Assembly (NCBI GenBank): GCA_027623615.1
Contig: JAQBVH010000102.1
Span: forward strand, 1 to 8,303
Direction of reading: 5' to 3'
From: Planctomycetota bacterium
GTDB lineage: Bacteria; Planctomycetota; UBA1135; GCA-002686595
Length of the DNA: 8,303 nt
The notes beneath the pieces were generated by a model. It searched no databases, had not been told where the DNA came from, and saw nothing but the letters and a program-made list of their open reading frames with translations. A program made the translations under genes and the position numbers. Shown piece after piece: positions 1 through 4,110 of this stretch. Within the stretch, counting starts at the first letter, position 1, and each line of letters starts with the position of its first letter.

Positions 1-1
1 C

Positions 2-142
2 CGTTGGGACCTGGCGCTGCCGCGGACGACGAGCCCGAATCCGTACTTCACCGGTGGGGTGCGCTTCCTCGACCCCGGGCGCTATCAGGTCCGCGTGAAC
101 GGCGAGGACCTCGAACTCCTGGGGGAGCTCGAGGTCCGCTGA
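2..142 (+). CDS. C-terminal fragment of an unidentified protein, possibly ending in a beta-sandwich (carboxypeptidase-regulatory-like) domain
   Basis: Only the last 46 codons and a TGA stop (140-142) lie in the window; the gene begins before the left edge. The frame from base 2 reads RWDLALPRTTSPNPYFTGG, then a stretch containing LDPGRYQVRV and a short acidic end, ELEVR. A 'D/P-G-x-Y-x-V-x-V' strand near the end of a protein is typical of carboxypeptidase-regulatory-like and other Ig-like beta-sandwich domains, which are common at the C-termini of large planctomycete secreted proteins. This is a resemblance, not an identification. A second frame is also open here (from base 4), but its product is a run of Pro, Arg and Gly without structure-like patterning. 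The gene converges on the isomerase-like gene with only 22 bp (143-164) between stop codons, and I see no clear terminator there. Confidence 0.6.
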   Translation, partial: RWDLALPRTTSPNPYFTGGVRFLDPGRYQVRVNGEDLELLGELEVR

Positions 143-164
143 GTCGGTACGGGCGACGGCGCTC

Positions 165-1064
165 TCAGGCGTCGATGCGTCGGTAGGCCGCGAGCAGGGC
201 CGCGAGGCCTTCCTCGCCCTGCTTGCTGCAGCCGTGCTCCATGCCGATGATCCCGGTGAACTTCTTCTCGCGCAGCCACTTGGTGAGCGCGACGTAGTCG
301 AGGTTGCCGGTGCCCGGCTCCTTGCGGCCGGGGGAGGCGCCGTACTGGATGTAGCTGACCTGGTCCCAGCACTTCTCGGCGTTCTCGATCAGCTTCTTGC
401 CGTTGCCGATCTCACCCTCGTGATAGAAGTCCGCGAGCAGCTTGCACGACTTGCGGTCGACGAGCTTGGCGAGCAGGTGGCCGTCCTCGAACGAACGCAG
501 GAGCGGCGGGCCTCCGCTGACCCCGTGGGAGAGCGGCTCCATGGCGAGGATGATGCCCTGCTCCTCGACGATGTCGCAGCAGCGCTTCAGCATGTCGACC
601 GACTTGGCGATCTGCTCCTCGCGCGGCGCGGAGTCGTCCCGGGGACCCGGGATCATGGTCATGTTCGTCTGGCCCGTGCGCTTGGCCATCGCCACACCAG
701 CGCGCATGTCCTTGAGGATCTTCGCCGCGCCCTCCTCGGTCGGGTCGTAGAACTTCACGCCGTGGCCGCCAGTGATGACGGCGACGCCGAGCTCGATGCC
801 CTTGTCCTTGCAGAACTCGGCGATCTTCTCCTGCATCTCGGGCTTCACGCCCGACAGCCCGTTCTCCTCCCAGGCTCGGAAGCCGAGGTCGTGGGCGAAC
901 TGAAGTTGCTCGAGCCAGTCACCGGGCGCGGTTGGGAGCAGGTTCTTGTGGGGCGCGAACTTGGCCTTGAACGGCTCCGCTGCGCGGGTTGCGCCGAACG
1001 ACAGGCCGGAGGCCAGCGCGGCGACGGAGCCACCAGTGAGTGTGCAGAATGTGCGTCGGTCCAT
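165..1064 (-). CDS. Tat-exported TIM-barrel protein of the hydroxypyruvate isomerase-like (xylose isomerase-like/AP endonuclease 2) family
   Basis: The 299-aa product begins MDRRTFCTLTGG, a twin-arginine signal (RR at 3-4, hydrophobic stretch about 8-24, possible cleavage near the Ala cluster at 27-29), so the enzyme is probably exported folded. I chose the ATG at 1062-1064 because it places the RR motif at the N-terminus; an ATG 21 codons upstream would bury it. A weak GGTGA lies 10 nt upstream. The body is a TIM barrel. Family landmarks are WEENG (65-69), AMEP (174-177), ADFYH (211-215), YIQY (238-241), SPGRKEPGTG (244-253) and GMEHG (274-278). E176, D212, Q240 and E276 sit at the order and spacing of the metal ligands of E. 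coli Hyi-type enzymes. Hyi interconverts hydroxypyruvate and tartronate semialdehyde, but related proteins act on other sugars, so the substrate is open. The gene lies last in the minus-strand cluster, 82 bp after mgtE. Confidence 0.9.
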   Translation of the reverse strand: MDRRTFCTLTGGSVAALASGLSFGATRAAEPFKAKFAPHKNLLPTAPGDWLEQLQFAHDLGFRAWEENGLSGVKPEMQEKIAEFCKDKGIELGVAVITGGHGVKFYDPTEEGAAKILKDMRAGVAMAKRTGQTNMTMIPGPRDDSAPREEQIAKSVDMLKRCCDIVEEQGIILAMEPLSHGVSGGPPLLRSFEDGHLLAKLVDRKSCKLLADFYHEGEIGNGKKLIENAEKCWDQVSYIQYGASPGRKEPGTGNLDYVALTKWLREKKFTGIIGMEHGCSKQGEEGLAALLAAYRRIDA

Positions 1065-1146
1065 GCGCGTCAGTTCACCACGAGGCCGGTCCTCCGGACA
1101 GGGGAATCGCTGGAAGGGCCCGGCCACGACCCGTTTCGCGCGGCAG

Positions 1147-2511
1147 CTAACTCAGGTGCGAGAGGGTCGCAGCCGCCAGTGTGAGGGTGAGGAAGAACCC
1201 GCACGCATCGGTCACCGTCGTCAGCAGCGGCCCCGACGCCAGCGCCGGGTCCTTGCCCAGCCGGGTCAGGAGCAGCGGGACCCCGCCGCCGATGCAGACC
1301 GACACCAGCGTGTTGATCGCGAGGGCGCCGCCCGCGACCAGCCCCAGCCACGGGTTACCCGACCACGCCCAGGCAGCCGCGCCGAGCAGGAGGCCGAGCG
1401 CCGATCCGTTGATCAGCCCTGCCGTCAGCTCCTTGACGAGCACGCGCCCGATGTCCCTGGGCGTGATCACACCCAGCATCAGCTCGCGCATGCTGACCGC
1501 CGCCGCCTGGTTGCCGGAGCAGCCGCTCATGTCCGAGATGATCGGCAGGAACACCGCGAGGGCGATCACGGTCTGCAGGGTCTCCTGGTGCAGGGCGATC
1601 ACGCTCGCGGCGACCAGGTTGAGCAGCACGTTGACCGACAGCCACGCGAGGCGCCGGCGCGACCGGAGCAGCACGGGCATGCTGCGCAGCTCCTCCCCGC
1701 CGACGATGCCCTGACTGACCCGAAAGGTCTCCTCGCTCTGGTCGGCGACCGCGTGATCGACCGCCGACTGGCGCACGACGCCGACGAGCAGCCCGTCATT
1801 GTCGACCACCGGGGCGCCGAAGAGACGGTGCTCGTCGAAGAACGCGACCAGGTCCCGCAGGTCGGCGTCGGCGTTGATGCGGTGGGGGTTGGAGATGATC
1901 AGGTCGGCGATGGGCCTCGCCGGCCGAGCGAGGAGCAGATCGCGCAGCCGCAGCACACCCGCCAGCCGCCCCTCGAGGCTGCACACGTAGCCGTACTGCA
2001 CGTCGAACTGGGCGTAGCGCTCACCGTTCTGCTGGAGATCGGCGAGCACCTCACCCGCGGTCATCGCCATGTCGTAGCGCAGGTACTCGGAGAACATCAG
2101 GCTGCCGACCGTGCCCTCGGGGTAGGCGGCCAGGGCGCGCAGCTCCTCCGCCTGGACCCGGGGCATCTCCGCCAGGATCGCCTCTGCCTCGGCCTCGTCG
2201 ATCTCGCCGATCAGGTCGGCGCGCTCGTCACTGGGGAGCTCCTCGAGGATGCGCGCGGCGGTCTCCGGCGCGAGGTGCTCGAGGGCGTCGACCGCCTGGG
2301 CCTCAGGGATGCGGTCGAGCAGCTCGGCCGCCTGGTCCGGTTGGACGAAGGCGAGCAGGGTGCTGCGCTGGTCCTCGGAGAGACGTGAGACTCCGCGCAC
2401 GACCTCGAGGGCGGAGAGGTCGCGGAGGCCTTGCTCGAGCGCCTCGCGGTCGCCCGCATCGAGGAGGTCGATCAGTCGCCGCCAGGGCTGGTGCTGAGTA
2501 TCGGAGGACAC
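1147..2511 (-). CDS. mgtE: Magnesium transporter MgtE
   Basis: The 454-aa product has the full MgtE architecture: an acidic helical N domain (about 10-130, with repeats of the type AAELLDRIPEAQAVDALEHL), two CBS domains (about 131-195 and 198-260), a connecting helix (about 262-288), and a membrane domain of about five helices (289-454). Pore-region landmarks are FLPIISDMSGCSGNQ (321-335), SMREL (340-344) and SGPLLTTVTDACG (426-438). D435 lies where the family keeps its pore aspartate for Mg2+ coordination. In known MgtE proteins the N and CBS domains sense cytoplasmic Mg2+ and close the inner-membrane channel when it is plentiful. The usual GGNxGxQ motif reads SGCSGNQ here. The start is GTG at 2509-2511; an in-frame TAG lies five codons upstream with no ATG between, and no Shine-Dalgarno is visible. 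It lies between the VCBS gene (59 bp upstream) and the isomerase-like gene. Confidence 0.95.
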   Translation of the reverse strand: MSSDTQHQPWRRLIDLLDAGDREALEQGLRDLSALEVVRGVSRLSEDQRSTLLAFVQPDQAAELLDRIPEAQAVDALEHLAPETAARILEELPSDERADLIGEIDEAEAEAILAEMPRVQAEELRALAAYPEGTVGSLMFSEYLRYDMAMTAGEVLADLQQNGERYAQFDVQYGYVCSLEGRLAGVLRLRDLLLARPARPIADLIISNPHRINADADLRDLVAFFDEHRLFGAPVVDNDGLLVGVVRQSAVDHAVADQSEETFRVSQGIVGGEELRSMPVLLRSRRRLAWLSVNVLLNLVAASVIALHQETLQTVIALAVFLPIISDMSGCSGNQAAAVSMRELMLGVITPRDIGRVLVKELTAGLINGSALGLLLGAAAWAWSGNPWLGLVAGGALAINTLVSVCIGGGVPLLLTRLGKDPALASGPLLTTVTDACGFFLTLTLAAATLSHLS

Positions 2512-2570
2512 GGGCGCGGGACCGGTCTAACACACTGCGACCGCCGAGGGTCATCCGTCGACGAACGGAC

Positions 2571-3707
2571 TCAGTTCTCTTCCCTGTTCCAGTACACCTT
2601 CAGGTTCTTCGTGGAGCGCCCAGCGGCGACGATGTCCACGCGGCCGTCTCCGTCCAGGTCGGCCAGGCGCAGGTCCTCGGTCGCCATGCCGCCGCGGTCG
2701 ATCCAGGACCCCTTCCACTCGCCACCAGGCGTGCGCTGGAAGAGCTTGATGCCGACCTCGCCGTCCGGGTTCGGCTCGCGCCAGCCCGCGACGATCTCCT
2801 GGCCGGCGTCGCCGACGAGGTCCGCGACCGCGATCGCGTGACCGCCCCGGAGGGTGTCGTCCAGGAGCGTGGGGATGAAGGTCCCGTCCATGGCCTCGTG
2901 GTGGACGAGCAGCCGGTTGCCGTGGAAGGGCGCGATCGTCGCGACGAAGCGCGTCCCGTCGGCGTGGCGGCCCATGCGAATCTCGCCGCCGCCCTCGAGC
3001 CCCTCGAGCCGGCGTCGACTCCACCCAGCCTCGGCGCGCTCGATCAGGAGCGCGCCCTCGAGGCCGATGAAGAGCACCTCCTCCGCCTCCGTCTCCGGTT
3101 CCCACTGGCAGCTGTCGAGGTTGTGGGTCACGTGCAGCGTGTCGTCGAGCAGCGTGGTCGACCAGGGTTGGGTCGGATCGGCGGGGGGACGGTAGGCGAG
3201 CAGGCGCACGCCTGCTCCCTGGGCGTTCTTGTTCCCGCGGCCGTGCAGGGGCGCGACCACCAGGTCGCAGCGCCCCTCGCCGACGCGCACCCAGCGCATG
3301 CGATGGACGGTGGGCTCGTGGGGGAGGGCGATGGGTGCCCAGGGCTGGGTGCGGTCCTGCGGGGCCACGAGGTAGTGGATCGACCCCGAGGTCTGCGTGT
3401 CCCCCGGGTTCCAGGCCCCGCCCACGGCCACCTCGACCTTGCCGTCGCCGTCCAGATCCCGGGCCGCGATGCAGACGTTGTCGCGCTCGGTAAGGTCCCG
3501 GGCCAGGACGTGGCGATCCCACTTCGGGCTCCTGTACCAGGCCAGCTCCCGCTTGTCGGCCACCAGGAGGTCCGGTCGGCCGTCCCCGTCCACGTCCCCG
3601 ATCGCGACCCCGTAGCCGATCTCGAGCTGGCCGACGGTCTCCTCCTGAAACGAGGAATCCTGAAAAATGGGGGTTGACGCGAGGAGGAGCAGGGTGAGCG
3701 GGAGCAT
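2571..3707 (-). CDS. Secreted FG-GAP/VCBS repeat beta-propeller protein
   Basis: The 378-aa product starts with a short hydrophobic signal-like segment (MLPLTLLLLASTPIFQ), which suggests export. It carries calcium-binding VCBS/FG-GAP motifs DVDGDGRPD (38-46), DLDGDGKVE (84-92) and DLDGDGRVD (350-358), plus a degenerate copy DLVGDAGQE (296-304) that has lost central Asp residues. Each is followed by a hydrophobic strand such as LLVA, VAVGG or IVAAG, as in blades of integrin-like seven-bladed propellers. A second internal repeat, TLLDDTL followed three residues later by His, occurs at 185-195 and 280-290. Proteins of this type are usually periplasmic or surface-bound and may act in adhesion or ligand binding; no catalytic motif is visible and the specific role is unknown. 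The start codon lacks a visible Shine-Dalgarno. It is the first gene of the minus-strand cluster and is divergent from the 64-aa gene across 87 bp. Confidence 0.92.
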   Translation of the reverse strand: MLPLTLLLLASTPIFQDSSFQEETVGQLEIGYGVAIGDVDGDGRPDLLVADKRELAWYRSPKWDRHVLARDLTERDNVCIAARDLDGDGKVEVAVGGAWNPGDTQTSGSIHYLVAPQDRTQPWAPIALPHEPTVHRMRWVRVGEGRCDLVVAPLHGRGNKNAQGAGVRLLAYRPPADPTQPWSTTLLDDTLHVTHNLDSCQWEPETEAEEVLFIGLEGALLIERAEAGWSRRRLEGLEGGGEIRMGRHADGTRFVATIAPFHGNRLLVHHEAMDGTFIPTLLDDTLRGGHAIAVADLVGDAGQEIVAGWREPNPDGEVGIKLFQRTPGGEWKGSWIDRGGMATEDLRLADLDGDGRVDIVAAGRSTKNLKVYWNREEN

Positions 3708-3717
3708 TGGCTACGTG

Positions 3718-3723
3718 AAGGTA
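3718..3723 (-). promoter_or_regulatory. Possible -10 element for the VCBS gene
   Basis: On the minus strand TACCTT fits the TANNNT pattern and ends 10 nt before the ATG of the VCBS gene, which has no Shine-Dalgarno. Start of transcription would fall within a few bases of the start codon. No good -35 box is visible, so this is a weak call. Confidence 0.25.
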
Positions 3724-3780
3724 CCGCCAGACTTCGACAGGACAGCCCACCAGAGCCTTTAGGTGCGCCGCCGTGTCGTG

Positions 3781-3786
3781 TATTCT
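3781..3786 (+). promoter_or_regulatory. Putative -10 element giving a leaderless mRNA for the 64-aa protein gene
   Basis: TATTCT matches the TATAAT consensus at four of six positions and is a local AT-rich island in very GC-rich DNA. Only 8 nt separate it from the ATG at 3795, so transcription would begin at or next to the start codon. No Shine-Dalgarno precedes that ATG (TTTTGCCCA), which agrees with leaderless translation. No good -35 sequence is visible at 16-18 bp upstream. Confidence 0.4.
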
Positions 3787-3794
3787 TTTGCCCA

Positions 3795-3989
3795 ATGGCC
3801 AAATCGTCTCCCCAAACCTTCGCGAAACGTCAACGCGAGCGGCGCAAGCAGCTCAAGCGGCAGGAGAAGCTCGAACAGCGCCTCGTCCGCGCCGAGGAGA
3901 AGCGCCGCGCCAAGTGCGAGGCCGAGGGGATTCCCTATGAGCCCAGGAACAAGTGGGTCCAGGACGAGGACGGCTACTACTACTACTGA
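3795..3989 (+). CDS. Small basic coiled-coil protein with a tetra-tyrosine C-terminus
   Basis: The 64-aa product begins MAKSSPQTFAKRQRERRKQ and continues as a strongly charged, almost uninterrupted helix (about 8-43) rich in Lys, Arg, Glu and Gln with leucines at helical spacing, then a short segment EGIPYEP (44-50) and an acidic-aromatic tail, DEDGYYYY. Small proteins with the 'MAKS..TFAKRQRE...K' opening occur in many bacteria as uncharacterised conserved proteins; I know of no assigned function. A role in binding nucleic acid or ribosomes is possible from the basic helix but is a guess. There is no signal peptide or membrane segment, so it is cytoplasmic. The TATTCT box 8 nt before the ATG and the lack of a Shine-Dalgarno suggest its own leaderless transcript. 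The gene diverges from the VCBS gene and converges with the 889-aa gene. Confidence 0.78.
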   Translation: MAKSSPQTFAKRQRERRKQLKRQEKLEQRLVRAEEKRRAKCEAEGIPYEPRNKWVQDEDGYYYY

Positions 3990-3993
3990 TCCC

Positions 3994-4007
3994 TGGCTGC
4001 TGAGCCA
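3994..4007 (+). terminator. Small hairpin just after the 64-aa gene, possible weak terminator
   Basis: TGGCT-GCTG-AGCCA forms a perfect 5-bp stem with a 4-nt loop, starting 4 nt after the TGA of the 64-aa gene. No U-tract follows, so it is not a classic intrinsic terminator; it could stabilise the 3' end or be chance. Confidence 0.3.
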
Positions 4008-4041
4008 AGATCTGTGGTCCGCCTCGCGCTGCAATGGAGCC

Positions 4042-4057
4042 CGCTCCTGGCGGAGCG
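4042..4057. terminator. Hairpin in the convergent gap, possible bidirectional terminator
   Basis: CGCTCC-TGGC-GGAGCG is a perfect 6-bp GC-rich stem with a 4-nt loop, lying between two convergent genes (stops at 3989 and 4111). Neither strand has a following T-run, so terminator function is uncertain. Confidence 0.35.
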
Positions 4058-4110
4058 CTGAGGCCTGGTCGGCGCGCTGCAGCCCGCGAGCCGGTGAGCG
4101 ACGCTCCGGG

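Noticed and set aside
1086..1099. Short GTCC-TCC-GGAC hairpin between mgtE and the isomerase-like gene as a terminator
   Set aside because: A 4-bp stem with a 3-nt loop and no U-tract is expected by chance in such GC-rich DNA.
1065..1127. Upstream ATG (1125-1127) as the start of the isomerase-like gene
   Set aside because: It would put 21 residues before the RR motif of the Tat signal; the ATG at 1062-1064 gives a normal signal peptide.
946..2388. Long plus-strand open frame (480 codons) opposite mgtE and the isomerase-like gene
   Set aside because: Its translation is low-complexity (Arg, Gln, Asp, Val rich, no recognisable motif), while the minus strand encodes clear MgtE and Hyi-like domains. 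High GC makes long antisense frames common.
2554..2569. TCCGT/ACGGA hairpin between the VCBS gene and mgtE as a terminator
   Set aside because: Only a 5-bp stem with a 6-nt loop, and no T-run on the minus strand; too weak to call.
2385..3677. Long plus-strand open frame opposite the VCBS gene
   Set aside because: The minus strand carries four calcium-motif copies in one frame; the opposite frame shows no family signature and reads like antisense.
2551..3795. Long minus-strand frame overlapping the VCBS gene in another register
   Set aside because: Its product is a run of Gly, Arg, Pro and Ala typical of an out-of-frame reading of GC-rich DNA; the 2571-3707 frame has the signal peptide and VCBS motifs.
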